Source of the DNA: Novosphingobium guangzhouense
GTDB taxonomy: Bacteria; Pseudomonadota; Alphaproteobacteria; Sphingomonadales; Sphingomonadaceae
Assembly (NCBI RefSeq): GCF_002896965.1
Contig: NZ_LYMM01000051.1
Location: 62,001 to 126,000, forward strand
Length of the DNA stretch: 64,000 bases
Direction: 5' to 3'
In this document: one piece after another, positions 33,868-43,853 of the stretch
Numbering within the stretch: position 1 is the stretch's first letter
How the letters are laid out: every line of letters begins with the position of its first letter
Notes under the pieces: model-generated
The model's database searches: none
Told to the model about the DNA's origin: nothing
What the model saw: the letters and a program-made list of their open reading frames with translations, nothing else
Made by a program: the position numbers and the translations under genes

Positions 33868-35946
33868 TCAGTTTTCGACGAGATCGCGCACGCGCGCGGC
33901 CAGCGTTTCGACGACGAAGGGCTTCGTCAGCACCTGCATCCCCGGTTCAAGATGGCCATTGCCGATGACGGAATTCTCCGCATAGCCGGTGATGAACAAC
34001 ACTTTGAGATCGGGCCTCACCTGCCGCCCTGCGTCCGCCATCTGGCGCCCGTTCATGCCGCCTGGCAAGCCGACATCGCTAACCAGCAGGTCGATGCGCA
34101 CGTCTGACTGCAGCACCCTTAGCCCGGATGCGCTGTCGGCTGCTTCGATCACCGTATAGCCAAGATCTTCGAGGATATCCGTGATCAGCATGCGAACGCT
34201 CGGCTCATCGTCCACGACCAGCACGGTTTCGCCCGCGCCGACACCCGAAACCTTCACCTCGACCGAATGAGATGCGTCCTCTCCCGCATCGCCGTAATGG
34301 CGCGGCAGGTAGACACAGACCGTCGTTCCGTGCCCCACCTCCGAATAGATGCGCACCTGCCCGCCTGACTGCTTGGCAAAGCCGTAGATCATCGACAGGC
34401 CCAGCCCCGTGCCCTGCCCGATCGGCTTGGTGGTGAAGAAGGGGTCGAACGCCTTGGTTATGACGTCCGGGGGCATGCCCGTGCCGGTATCAGTTACGCA
34501 AAGCGACAGGTACTGTCCTTCGGGAACATCGTGGGTCCGGGCGCTGGCATGGTCCAGCCATTTGTTCGCGGTTTCGATGGTGATGCGCCCGCCATCGGGC
34601 ATCGCATCGCGCGCATTGATGCACAAGTTGAGCAGCGCGTTCTCCAACTGGCTGGCATCCACCAGCGTAGGCCAGAGCGCCGCCGCGCCCACCGTTTCCA
34701 CCCGGATCGCAGGGCCTACCGTGCGCTGGATAAGGTCCGTCATCCCGTTCACCAGCACGTTGACGTTCGTTGGGCGCGGATCAAGCGTCTGCCTGCGCGA
34801 GAACGCCAGCAAGCGATGCGTCAGCGCCGCCGCTCGCCGCGTCGCGCCTTGGGCTGCGACGAGATACTTGTCGACATCGGCGATGCGGCCCTGTTTCAGC
34901 CGCGTGCCCACCATTTCGATGGCCCCGGAAATGCCGGCCAGCAGATTGTTGAAGTCATGTGCAAGCCCGCCCGTCAACTGGCCGACCGCTTCCATCTTCT
35001 GGGCCTGGCGCAGTTGCTCCTCGGCCTTCATCAGTTCCTCGGTCCGCTCGGCGACGCGTTGCTCTAGCGTCTCGTTCAGCGCCCGAAGTTCGGCCGAGGC
35101 GCGATCGCGTTCCTGTTCGATCGTGCGACGCTGCTCGATATCAAGGAGCACGCCTGGGAAATTCAACGGCGCTCCGTCCGGGGCAAGTTCGACGCGGCCA
35201 TTCGCCTCGATCCAGTAGTATCGCCCGTCCGCTCGGCGAACCCGGTACTGGTGGGCATAGGCTCCGCCTCGCCGGATCGCCTCGTCCATGGCGGAGGCAA
35301 GCCCGGCCCGATCGTCGGGATGAACCCTTGCCACGATCTGCGCCAGCGACAGGTCTTCACGCCGAAGGGCGGGGTCGAGGCCGAAGGACTGTGCGAAAGC
35401 CTCGTCGACCGTGAAGCGGTCTTGCGGGATATCCCAGAACCACGTGCCGATGATCGCACCCGCCGACAGCGCCAGTTGCACACGCTGGATGTTCTGCCGG
35501 GCCAGCGCCTCGCTGGCGAGCAGGGCATCCTGAGCACGGCGACGCGCTTCGATATCGCGGAACAGCACCGACACCTGCTTGCGACTTGCCGGCTCTACGC
35601 GTGCGGCGGAAACCTCGATATGCCGGCCGGCCGCAAGAAAATAGCGTTCGAAGCGGATCGGCTCGCCGGTCAACAGCACCCTGCCGTACAGTTCGGCCCA
35701 GCCTTCCGCATCGTCAGGTTCGAGTTCGCGCAAGGTCATGCCGACGACATTGGGGATGCCGGACTGGCGTTCGTAACCCGAATTCGCCTCTACATGGATG
35801 TAGTCGCTGAGCGGGCCGTGCGGGCCGTCGAAGAACTCGATGATGCAGAACCCGTCATCCAGCGCTTCGAACAGGGCGCGCAGCCGCTCCTCGCTGCGTT
35901 CAAGTGCGACAACGCGTTCGGCTTCAGGATCGGCAGGGTCGTTCAT
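33868..35946 (-). CDS. Hybrid sensor histidine kinase with PAS domains and receiver
   Basis: This 692-residue protein has no obvious membrane segments, so it is probably cytoplasmic. Order: a PAS domain (about 20-135), a second PAS (about 155-272, VHPDDRAG and YYWIEANGR), a coiled coil (275-320), HisKA with phospho-acceptor His330 in GGLAHDFNNLLAG, HATPase with N-box NLCINARDAM and G-box DTGTGMP and GQGTGLGLSM, and a receiver domain with Asp624 (LLVSDVGLPGG). No separate response regulator or output gene is adjacent. It lies downstream of the FecR gene on the same strand, 133 bases away. Confidence 0.94.
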   Translation of the reverse strand: MNDPADPEAERVVALERSEERLRALFEALDDGFCIIEFFDGPHGPLSDYIHVEANSGYERQSGIPNVVGMTLRELEPDDAEGWAELYGRVLLTGEPIRFERYFLAAGRHIEVSAARVEPASRKQVSVLFRDIEARRRAQDALLASEALARQNIQRVQLALSAGAIIGTWFWDIPQDRFTVDEAFAQSFGLDPALRREDLSLAQIVARVHPDDRAGLASAMDEAIRRGGAYAHQYRVRRADGRYYWIEANGRVELAPDGAPLNFPGVLLDIEQRRTIEQERDRASAELRALNETLEQRVAERTEELMKAEEQLRQAQKMEAVGQLTGGLAHDFNNLLAGISGAIEMVGTRLKQGRIADVDKYLVAAQGATRRAAALTHRLLAFSRRQTLDPRPTNVNVLVNGMTDLIQRTVGPAIRVETVGAAALWPTLVDASQLENALLNLCINARDAMPDGGRITIETANKWLDHASARTHDVPEGQYLSLCVTDTGTGMPPDVITKAFDPFFTTKPIGQGTGLGLSMIYGFAKQSGGQVRIYSEVGHGTTVCVYLPRHYGDAGEDASHSVEVKVSGVGAGETVLVVDDEPSVRMLITDILEDLGYTVIEAADSASGLRVLQSDVRIDLLVSDVGLPGGMNGRQMADAGRQVRPDLKVLFITGYAENSVIGNGHLEPGMQVLTKPFVVETLAARVRDLVEN

Positions 35947-36079
35947 CAGGGGCGGGCTTCGATCTTCCGGTTGAACGCCAGCCCCTTAGCACGGACAGGC
36001 TGCGACGAAAGCGCATCGGGCGGCTTCCCGTTCCCGGCGAACGCACAATCTTGCTCTATCCCGGCGCATCTACTCCAGT

Positions 36080-37084
36080 TCAGGCCGCCACGGGCCTGTC
36101 CAGATAGACCGCGCCATCGCGCCGCTGCGTTTCCAGACCGAACAGCGCACCGATCAGCGCCAGAGATTCCTCAGGTGCATCCAGCCTGAAGCGGCCGCTG
36201 AACGTCAGCGCCGCAAAGCGCTCCTGCCCCAGCCGCAAAGGCACGGTGCTGTAACGAGACAGCCGCGCCACTGCACGGCCGAGCGGCATCGCCTGTGCAT
36301 CAAGCCAATCCGTCTGCCAGTCTCCCGCGTCAGGATCAAACGTACCGCGGCTGCTGATCCTGTCAGCCCCGATCATCGCCCATTGCCGGGCAGGAACCAC
36401 CAGCCGGCTGCCCGAGGCACCATCGATGCCGACTTTGCCGGAGAAGACACGCAGTTCGCTGCCGTCGGCGCCGTAATCGACACTGAAGCTGGTGCCGAGG
36501 GCGGTCATGCGCGCCTGCGGCGTGTGCACCTCGAACGGCCGTTCCGGATCATGCCGTACGTCAAAGCGTGCCGCGCCCTGCTCCAGCACGACCGCGCGGC
36601 GTCCCTGCGCAAAGTCCACCGCAACGCGGGAAGACGCGTCGAGCAGCAGGCCCGAACCATCAGGCAGTTCCAGTCGCCGTCGCTGGCCAACCGCGCTTGC
36701 AAGCAGGGTCGGGCCGGGCATACCATGGCGGCTCTCACCGCCCATTATCCAATATCCCGCCGCAGGCAGTGCAAGCGCACCGGCAAGCCCCGCCGCAATC
36801 GCCCGGCGGCGAGTGGCAGCGGGAGCATTCTGGCGCCACGCCCCCGGTCGCCGCCTCGTATCGGGACGGTTCGACGGGAGCGCCGGCGCCCCGGTATCGC
36901 TGCTCAACGCCTCTGCCAGCGCAGTGTCTGCCACCAGCCGCGTCATCCGCGCGAAGGCCCGTGCATGGTCAGGCGATGCATCAAGCCATGTCTTCAGTTC
37001 CTGCCGTTCAAGCGCCGTCAATTCATCAAGCCGGTCCGCCCAGTCGGCGGCAGTTTCCAGGATCGGGGCCGCGCGTTCATCCAT
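36080..37084 (-). CDS. FecR-family anti-sigma factor / sigma regulator
   Basis: The N-terminal part of this 334-residue protein (AADWADRLDELTALERQELKTWL...HARAFARM) is the cytoplasmic anti-sigma domain. A single membrane segment follows (AIAAGLAGALALPAAGYWIM), then the periplasmic FecR domain with LPDGSGLLLDASSRVAVDF and TALGTSFSV. A C-terminal STN-like repeat ends the protein. It transmits a signal from a TonB receptor to the ECF sigma factor. The ATG at 37084 overlaps the sigma stop by 8 bases. The receptor at 37686-40619 with its STN domain is the likely partner. Confidence 0.92.
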   Translation of the reverse strand: MDERAAPILETAADWADRLDELTALERQELKTWLDASPDHARAFARMTRLVADTALAEALSSDTGAPALPSNRPDTRRRPGAWRQNAPAATRRRAIAAGLAGALALPAAGYWIMGGESRHGMPGPTLLASAVGQRRRLELPDGSGLLLDASSRVAVDFAQGRRAVVLEQGAARFDVRHDPERPFEVHTPQARMTALGTSFSVDYGADGSELRVFSGKVGIDGASGSRLVVPARQWAMIGADRISSRGTFDPDAGDWQTDWLDAQAMPLGRAVARLSRYSTVPLRLGQERFAALTFSGRFRLDAPEESLALIGALFGLETQRRDGAVYLDRPVAA

Positions 37085-37598
37085 GCTCGTTGTGCCCTTC
37101 TTTCTCCCCGCCGAGATCGTCTTCAAGCGCCAGCGCCAGATCAGCCATCGCCCGCACCAGATGCTTCTTCACCGCCTCCACGCTGATGCCAAGCTCTTCC
37201 GCGATCTCCTGCCGCGAACGATTTTCCATGTGCCGTAACCTGAACACAGCGCGCCGTGCCGGGGTCAGCCGCGCCAGCGCCGCTTCGAAGCGTTCGTAGC
37301 GCTGGCGATAATCGAGCACCTCGTCAGCAAGCGGCAGGTCGCATACGAAATCCAGCATATCGGCATCACCGATCCGCCGCGCCCTACGCGCGCCTGCAAG
37401 GATGACGGAATCCGCCACTCGATAGGCGTAGGCAAGCGGGTGCTCTATCGCCTGACGCCGCTCTTGCTCCATGACCCTGACCAGGGCTTCCTGCACCACA
37501 TCCTCCACGCTGTCCGGATCACGCATGCGCTTGCGGACGTAATTCCGCAGCCGGTCCATCCCCCCCAGCAGGGAATTGCCGGCCTTGCTCATCAGCAT
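37077..37598 (-). CDS. ECF sigma factor (FecI-like)
   Basis: This 173-residue sigma factor has region 2 with VEDVVQEALVRVM and region 4 with LTPARRAVFRLRHMENRSRQEIAEELGISVEAVKKHL, an HTH typical of FecI-type ECF factors. The ATG at 37598 was chosen because AAGGGAG lies 7 bases before it. It is followed by FecR with an 8-base overlap and preceded by the STN-containing receptor on the same strand 87 bases away. This gives the order receptor, sigma, FecR. It should direct RNA polymerase to the receptor gene when the ligand is bound outside. Confidence 0.94.
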   Translation of the reverse strand: MLMSKAGNSLLGGMDRLRNYVRKRMRDPDSVEDVVQEALVRVMEQERRQAIEHPLAYAYRVADSVILAGARRARRIGDADMLDFVCDLPLADEVLDYRQRYERFEAALARLTPARRAVFRLRHMENRSRQEIAEELGISVEAVKKHLVRAMADLALALEDDLGGEKEGHNEHG

Positions 37599-37685
37599 TG
37601 CGCGGCTCCCTTCTGGCGGCCGATACTTTCGCGCCACTGCTGTAGAGCACGCAGCGGCCCGGCCGGGGACAGCAAGGCCGCAGGA

Positions 37686-40619
37686 TCAATAAGCATAGCG
37701 CAGCCCTACAGCGATGGTCCGACCGCTGCGCGTGCGCGCCAGCAGGCGTTTCGCATTACGGTCGGTATATTGCTCGATCGGCGTATCGGTGAGATTCCGC
37801 GCCTCGATCGATGCCTGCAGGCCGGGCCGCAGCATGGCGTGAGCGGCAAAGTCGATCGTCGTACTGCCCCGGATCCAGGTGCCAATATTCCCGTTGTTCC
37901 CCACCCCGTCACGATACGTACCGCGATAGGCCAGAGCGACGCGTGCGTCCCAGCTGTGCCCGGTGTAGTAAAGCGTCGCATTGCCGGACCAGCGCGAAAG
38001 GTCGATCAGCGGCAGCGAAACGGCCGTGTCGTCGTACAGCACGTCGCTATGGCCAGATGCGAAGGTCGCATTCGTCTGCACGCCCAAACGGTCAAACGGT
38101 GCAGGAAGAAAGTGCAGGTCACGCTGCACCGACGCCTCCACGCCCAGGATCGAGGCGCCCGATCCATTGAGCGGACGCACCACGTTATAGAGCGTGTCGG
38201 CATCGACGCCGGAATACAGGAATGCAGTGGGCAACCCGGTCTGCGAATAGGGCATCAGCGTGGTGGCGGAAGTAATGAAGGAATCCATCCGCTTGTAGAA
38301 CGCCCCCAGTGACGCATAGCCATCGCGCCCGATGTAGTGTTCCAGCACCAGATCCAGCGCGGTTGCGGTAAAAGGTCGCAGCGATGGATTGCCGGTCTCT
38401 ACCGTGCCGCCAAAAGGCGTGGAGTTCACTGCAGCGGCCGCCCGCAGATCGGCAACGTCGGGCTGGTTCACATCGCGACTGAAGGCAAAGCGCAGCCTCA
38501 GGTCTGCCCGCACATCCAGCCACGCGCGCAGCGATGGCAGCCACGCCTCGTGGCGATTGCGCTGTCCCCTGTCCAGCGGCTGATCATCACCGCGCACCTC
38601 ACCCGACGATGAGGTATCCGTCCGCAGGTACTGCAGCCCGAGTTCGACTTCCGCAGGCATCGCCCCGACTGCAAGATTCCACCGCGCCAGCGCGAAGGCG
38701 GCATAACTGTTTTCCCGCACGCGGTAGGCCATTCCCGGCAGGTTCGCCGATGCGGTGAGATCGCGCGACTGTCCCGTCGCCGCGAAAACCGCATCGACAT
38801 CAGCCACGACGTAACTGGCCCACGATCGTATATCGAGGGGGTAGGTTGCGACGAGAGGTGCATCCTCGCCATAGTCCTGCGTCACACGCCGTTCATAGCC
38901 GTCGTTGCCGTAGAAGCGGTAGGTCGCGCCCGCCTTCAGTTCCAGCGCTGGCGCAAGGTAGCGCGACAGTTCGATCCGGGCGGCGACGTTCTCGTTAAGG
39001 ATGGCGTCCTCACGCGCATCGGCGCGCATCAGCGTCCAGTTGGAGGCATCCACGACATCGAAGCCATAGCGATTGCGTGGATGCGCGCCCGTCGCCACGA
39101 ATGCGAAGTCCTTTCCGGTGCTCTCAAGGAACGCCTTGTCGAATATCGGTTCGGAAAAATCGGAGCGCGCATAGCCGACGCGTGCGCTCAGCTTCGTATC
39201 ACCCAGCGGACGCTCTGCCGACAACGCGAGTTGCGTGAAAGCAGTCCGATCCTGCGTGATCTTGCTTTCCGAGCGCATGTCGACGCCGCTGAAATCCCCG
39301 GCCACCATCGTGTCACCGACGATCTGCACGGAATTCAGAACTTGCGTGCCATCGACAGTGCTGGTGGTGAGGCCATTCGTTCCTGCTGCAGCGAGAGAGT
39401 TTTCCTTGCGATCGTTGTTGAGCCGCGCATGAACGGCATCTAGGGCCAGATGCAGGCCGTTCGCGTCTTCATGCTCTATCGCACCGACAAGATTGAGCCG
39501 GTCGAAGCGGTTGCTCCAGCTTGAATAGCTCTGCCCGCGCGACATGTAGACGGGATCATCTGCATCACCCGTCAGCCGGGCACGGTCGGCCTCGCTCACA
39601 TCCGGACCGATATTGGCCGCGCCGAACGTCACGGGCACCCAGTCCCAGTTGCGATAACCATACTCGGTCACGCTGTTGCGGCTGTAGGATGCGGCCAGAA
39701 GCAGCCCCCAGGAACCGCTCCGCCGCGACAGTTCGGCCGTGAATCGCGGAGCCACTCCTGCGGCATTACCGGCACTTGCCGCGCGCACGGCAAGCAGGCT
39801 TACGTCGTCTGGCCGGTCGAACGGCCTCAGGGTATGCAAGGCCACCGTCCCACCCACGCCACCTGCATCATATTGTGCCGACCACGCCTTGCGCACTTCG
39901 ATCCCGCTAAAGAGCGCCGCATCGAAAACGGAATAGTCGAAGCGCCGCTGACGGCTGGCTGAACCGCGGTTGTCCATTCCCGATGCAGTAGTCGCCAGGG
40001 CTTCCATCCCGTTCAGCGTGGTGCGGGTGAACAACGGACCAAGCCCGCGCAGCGAAACCTGCCGCCCTTCACCGCTATCCCGGCTGATGGCGATACCGGG
40101 CAGGCGCTGCAGGGCATCCGCCGCGTTGGGATCGGGGAAAGCGGCGACATCCTCTGCGCAGGTAACTTCGACGATGCCGGTTGCAGTGTGCTTGACCGCA
40201 ACAGCCAACCGCAGGCTTTCACGATAGCCGGTGACGATGATCGGCTCTCCGACAACCTCCACCGGCGCTGCAACCGGCATCGCCACCGGCTTTGTTGCGC
40301 GCGATGCGGGGGTGACGAGGTAGCCGCCGGGCATGGCACGCACCGCCAGCGGCAGGCCGAGAAGCAGGCGGCGCAGGGCCTCGTCAGCACGGAGCCGTCC
40401 AGAAACGCCACGCTCCACCTGCATGTCCGGGGATGCAGAGGTCACCACCTGCATACCGCTTTGCCGGGACACCTGAGCCAGTACATCGCCCAGCCGACCC
40501 GCTGATACATGAAGCTGTTGCGGCCGGTCACGCACATCGCGCGCCGATGCTGCAACAGGCACCCCAAGGGCAGCAACCAACCAGAGAGCGGCAACGCTGC
40601 CGCGGGAGTGCGAATACAC
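37686..40619 (-). CDS. TonB-dependent receptor with STN signalling domain
   Basis: A signal peptide in this 977-residue receptor (ALWLVAALGVPVAASA) is followed by a secretin/TonB short N-terminal (STN) domain (about 35-105: LHVSAGRLGDVLAQVSRQSG). A plug follows (VTGYRESLRLAV, AAFPDPNAADALQRLPGI, VSLRGLGPLFTRTTLNGME), then a long barrel ending TIAVGLRYAY. STN domains contact FecR in surface signalling. It starts with GTG and has AAAGGG about 12 bases upstream. It is of the large Caulobacter/sphingomonad receptor type, like its neighbour at 40736-43477, and precedes the sigma/FecR pair. Confidence 0.93.
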   Translation of the reverse strand: MYSHSRGSVAALWLVAALGVPVAASARDVRDRPQQLHVSAGRLGDVLAQVSRQSGMQVVTSASPDMQVERGVSGRLRADEALRRLLLGLPLAVRAMPGGYLVTPASRATKPVAMPVAAPVEVVGEPIIVTGYRESLRLAVAVKHTATGIVEVTCAEDVAAFPDPNAADALQRLPGIAISRDSGEGRQVSLRGLGPLFTRTTLNGMEALATTASGMDNRGSASRQRRFDYSVFDAALFSGIEVRKAWSAQYDAGGVGGTVALHTLRPFDRPDDVSLLAVRAASAGNAAGVAPRFTAELSRRSGSWGLLLAASYSRNSVTEYGYRNWDWVPVTFGAANIGPDVSEADRARLTGDADDPVYMSRGQSYSSWSNRFDRLNLVGAIEHEDANGLHLALDAVHARLNNDRKENSLAAAGTNGLTTSTVDGTQVLNSVQIVGDTMVAGDFSGVDMRSESKITQDRTAFTQLALSAERPLGDTKLSARVGYARSDFSEPIFDKAFLESTGKDFAFVATGAHPRNRYGFDVVDASNWTLMRADAREDAILNENVAARIELSRYLAPALELKAGATYRFYGNDGYERRVTQDYGEDAPLVATYPLDIRSWASYVVADVDAVFAATGQSRDLTASANLPGMAYRVRENSYAAFALARWNLAVGAMPAEVELGLQYLRTDTSSSGEVRGDDQPLDRGQRNRHEAWLPSLRAWLDVRADLRLRFAFSRDVNQPDVADLRAAAAVNSTPFGGTVETGNPSLRPFTATALDLVLEHYIGRDGYASLGAFYKRMDSFITSATTLMPYSQTGLPTAFLYSGVDADTLYNVVRPLNGSGASILGVEASVQRDLHFLPAPFDRLGVQTNATFASGHSDVLYDDTAVSLPLIDLSRWSGNATLYYTGHSWDARVALAYRGTYRDGVGNNGNIGTWIRGSTTIDFAAHAMLRPGLQASIEARNLTDTPIEQYTDRNAKRLLARTRSGRTIAVGLRYAY

Positions 40620-40735
40620 GGAAGGTGCGCCCTTTCGCGGGCGCGCCTAACAATACACCATGACAGTGATGTGACTTCACGCCATGCAACGTCCCGGCCC
40701 GTGCAGATAAGACCGGACCGGGACGTCGGCCCGGA

Positions 40736-43477
40736 TCAGAACTCGAAACGCACACCGCCCATGATCGTGCGCCCGGCACGGGTCACGACATAAAGGCGCT
40801 TGGTGCTGTCGGAATACTGCTTTTCCGCCTGATTGGTCAGATTGATACCGTCGAGCGTCAGCTGGATGTTGTCCGTCAGCTTGAAGTGCGCTGCCATGTC
40901 GACATAGAGCGTACCTTCATAGCCCGACAGGTCCTGATCAGTGCCCAGCGTACTGGTTACAGGCGCCGCGCTATAGACATAGCTGCTGCGATAATTGCCC
41001 GAAACGCGCACATCGAACCGGGCATCCTGATAATACAGCGTGGCGTTGGCATTCACATGGCTCAACCCTTCCAGCGTGGTGTTGGTGCCGCCGCTGTAGA
41101 CCGTCGAATAATCGTACTTCGAATCCACATAAGTGAAGTTGGCGGAGGCACCGAAACGGTTGAACGGGGCCGGCAGGAAGGTGAAGTCCGACTGCGCAGC
41201 CAGTTCGATACCCCACAGGTCCGTCTTGCCCAGATTGATGGGCCGCGAATAGCTGGCCACCTCCGTCGCAGCGGTCAGGCCATCAGCCAGGTCAAGAGAA
41301 AGGCCGGTCGAGCCATATGTCACGTTGGTTGCGGTCTTGGTGACGATGAACCCGTCCAGCGTCTTGTAGAACAGCGCCGCGCTGAGCGATCCAGTATGGC
41401 CGATGTAATATTCGACCGACAGATCGAAATCATTCGACTTGTACGGCTTGAGGTTGGGGTTGCCGGTAGAAACCGAAATCTCGCGCTTGCCGGTCGTCGC
41501 ATCGGTGTCGCCGATCGAAACCGAACCATTCATCGCCAGCGCGCTGAGGGCCGGGCGGTTGATGTTCTTCGCCGCCGAAGCGCGAACGACAAGGCTGTCG
41601 TTCACGTCGAAGATCAGGTTCACGGCGGGCAGGAAGCCCTCGTAACGCGACTTCGCTTCGATCAGGCTGCTGCTGTCATTCAGCGTGCCCACACCTGCCG
41701 AATAGATATCCGTGCGATAATAGCGTCCGCCAAGGTTGCCGCGGAAACCCACGCTGCCAAGGGTATGGTTCCAGTCGTACTGGATAAAGGCCGCCCCCGT
41801 GCGTTCTTCCACCGAATAGATGCTGCTCTTGGTCGTGAGGTAATCGGCACGATTGACGCCAAGCGCCTCAAGCGCCTTATCGTAGTCCACGATCACCCAG
41901 GACTGGCCGGAATAGCCGTTATAGACCTTGGCATAATCGCTGATATCCGCGCTCACCGCACCCGATTTGAAATCACTCAGCAGTGCGTCATCGGTCTTGC
42001 GCTTGTAGCCCGAATTCTCGAACCGGCGCCATTCACCGCCCACGCTGATCTTGTCGTCGGGGGTCAGTTCGAATTCCAGGCTGCCCTTGACGTTGTCAAA
42101 AGCGGTGTCCTGATAGCTGGAGCTGATATCGATTTCGTGCGCGTGATAGTTCGACGCGTCGGCGGTGTCCCAGCCGTATGTGTTGACCAGCGAATAGTTG
42201 CCGCCACGGTAGTCCGAGATCACGTCTCCGTAGGCCTCGGTGTAGAAATGGTCGTCCACCGGCATATCGTAGCTGGACCGCTCGATCCCCCCGAGGAAGC
42301 GGAAGGTGAGGCGGTCGGTAATGCCGGTGTCGCCGCTCAGGACCAGTTGCTTGAAAGTGTTCTTGGTGTTCTGGACCCGCGTTTCGGTAGCCGTCTGGCC
42401 TCCCGAAACGTCAAGGTAAGTCACCTCGTTCTGGTCGTTCCATTCGATCGCGTTGATGGTCGAGGCAGGGTAAGTCACGCCCGCAAAGGTTTGCCCGCCG
42501 CCAAGCCAGGTCGAGCCACCGCCCCCGCGCGAGGCAAGATGCGTTTCGAAGCGATCTGCTTTGTACTGGCCATAAAGGCCATCAAGCGTGATGTGCGTGT
42601 TGCTGCCGGGATTCCACTGGATTGAACTGGTGATGCCAAGACGATCCTGCGTGCTGTCCCACACCGACAGTCGGTTTCCGCGCGCAAAGCGCAGCGTGCC
42701 GGAATTGATCTTGTCCTGCTCTTCCTGCGTCAGCCCGGAAATGTCCGATCCGTTCGCGCTGTTAAGACGCCAGCGGTACGTGTCGAAACCTTCCTCACGC
42801 GTCTTGCGGTGGCTGTAGGCGGCCGAAACGAGGATGCCGAAATCCCCCCAGTTCTTGGAAACAAGGCCCGTCAGACGCGGCTGGAAGTCTTTGGTCAGGC
42901 TGTTGGTGCCGCCCGAGGCCGAGATCGCGAACTTGTCTTCCTTGTAATCCAACGGGCGTGCGGTGAAGAGCCCGACGGTGCCGGCAAGGCCGCCTTCGGT
43001 CTGTTCAGCCGAATAGGACTTGCGCACATCGACGCGATTGAACAATTCGGCCGCGAAGATGTTGAAATCGAACGCACGGTCGCGCGTGCCCTGCCCGCGG
43101 CTGTCCTGCGGGGAATCGACGTTGCCCAGCACTTCCATGCCGTTGAGCTGAACGCGGGTGAAATCGGGGCCAAGGCCACGCAGGCTGACACGGCGACCTT
43201 CACCGGCCTCGCGGTTGATGGCCACACCCGGCAGGCGCTGCAGTGCTTCTGCAAGGTTGAGGTCGGGGAAGGCGGCGATATCGTCGGCAACGATCGAATC
43301 CTGGATGATCGTCGACTGGCGCTTCACGTCGCGCGCAAGATCAAGGCTGGCACGATACCCGGTAACAACGATCGCTTCTCCGGCATCATTCGCCGCGGCG
43401 GCATCCTGCGCCAGAGCGGGCTGGGCGAACAGCACAAGTCCCGTCGATACCAGCCAGAGGCTGCGCTTCGTCCACAT
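40736..43477 (-). CDS. TonB-dependent receptor (large Caulobacter/sphingomonad type)
   Basis: This 913-residue receptor has a signal peptide (MWTKRSLWLVSTGLVLFAQPALAQ), a TonB box (EAIVVTGYRASLDLA), and a plug with AAFPDLNLAEALQRLPGV and VSLRGLGPDFTRVQLNGME. The barrel ends with MGGVRFEF. No STN domain is present, unlike the receptor downstream. GGGGAG stands 8 bases before the ATG at 43477. This family often imports carbohydrates or other organic ligands. It lies 116 bases upstream of the STN receptor on the same strand; whether both respond to the same sigma factor is unknown. Confidence 0.93.
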   Translation of the reverse strand: MWTKRSLWLVSTGLVLFAQPALAQDAAAANDAGEAIVVTGYRASLDLARDVKRQSTIIQDSIVADDIAAFPDLNLAEALQRLPGVAINREAGEGRRVSLRGLGPDFTRVQLNGMEVLGNVDSPQDSRGQGTRDRAFDFNIFAAELFNRVDVRKSYSAEQTEGGLAGTVGLFTARPLDYKEDKFAISASGGTNSLTKDFQPRLTGLVSKNWGDFGILVSAAYSHRKTREEGFDTYRWRLNSANGSDISGLTQEEQDKINSGTLRFARGNRLSVWDSTQDRLGITSSIQWNPGSNTHITLDGLYGQYKADRFETHLASRGGGGSTWLGGGQTFAGVTYPASTINAIEWNDQNEVTYLDVSGGQTATETRVQNTKNTFKQLVLSGDTGITDRLTFRFLGGIERSSYDMPVDDHFYTEAYGDVISDYRGGNYSLVNTYGWDTADASNYHAHEIDISSSYQDTAFDNVKGSLEFELTPDDKISVGGEWRRFENSGYKRKTDDALLSDFKSGAVSADISDYAKVYNGYSGQSWVIVDYDKALEALGVNRADYLTTKSSIYSVEERTGAAFIQYDWNHTLGSVGFRGNLGGRYYRTDIYSAGVGTLNDSSSLIEAKSRYEGFLPAVNLIFDVNDSLVVRASAAKNINRPALSALAMNGSVSIGDTDATTGKREISVSTGNPNLKPYKSNDFDLSVEYYIGHTGSLSAALFYKTLDGFIVTKTATNVTYGSTGLSLDLADGLTAATEVASYSRPINLGKTDLWGIELAAQSDFTFLPAPFNRFGASANFTYVDSKYDYSTVYSGGTNTTLEGLSHVNANATLYYQDARFDVRVSGNYRSSYVYSAAPVTSTLGTDQDLSGYEGTLYVDMAAHFKLTDNIQLTLDGINLTNQAEKQYSDSTKRLYVVTRAGRTIMGGVRFEF

Positions 43478-43853
43478 TGCAAAAACTCCCCTTGTTCCGA
43501 TCCGGATGCGCCGCAACGCAAGATCGCGTGCGACGGTCGGGCGGGGAGAGCGGCCAGAAGCGAAAACGGGGACAGAAAAAAGTTATGAAACTTCAGAGAC
43601 TTTTCTATTACACTTTTGTTTCAAAACATATCTCAATAATAAACTTTCCAAACTTGCTTATTATTTCACCATCAATAATGAATAATTATTTCTGCATAAA
43701 AAATATTATAGAATTTATCTTTCACCTATACTCATGAAGGATAATCGCTTTCCACCAATAACGCGCACTTGGTCACATGCCTTCGATTTACGATTGACGG
43801 AGCCCCTCGCGGAAGGCCAGACGACCGGTAACCCCGCAATACCGAGGACCTCC
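43478..43853. other. Long divergent intergenic region with AT-rich island
   Basis: This gap separates the minus-strand TonB receptor from the plus-strand phosphoesterase. About 43590-43735 is strikingly AT-rich with many A/T runs, in contrast to the surrounding GC-rich DNA. TTGCTT at 43654-43659 followed by TAATGA at 43676-43681 is a weak promoter candidate on the plus strand. The phosphoesterase frame is open back to an ATG at 43734, but that part lacks signal or domain features. No RNA gene or clear operator was recognised. Confidence 0.5.

Noticed and set aside
43700..43735. Possible Pho box before the phosphoesterase (CTTTCAC...CTCATG)
   Set aside because: Only partial match to CTGTCAT and wrong spacing; not enough to call a PhoB site.
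43734..43853. Longer N-terminus for the phosphoesterase from ATG 43734
   Set aside because: It would put 40 residues before the Tat signal; the ATG at 43854 has a ribosome site and places the twin Arg properly.
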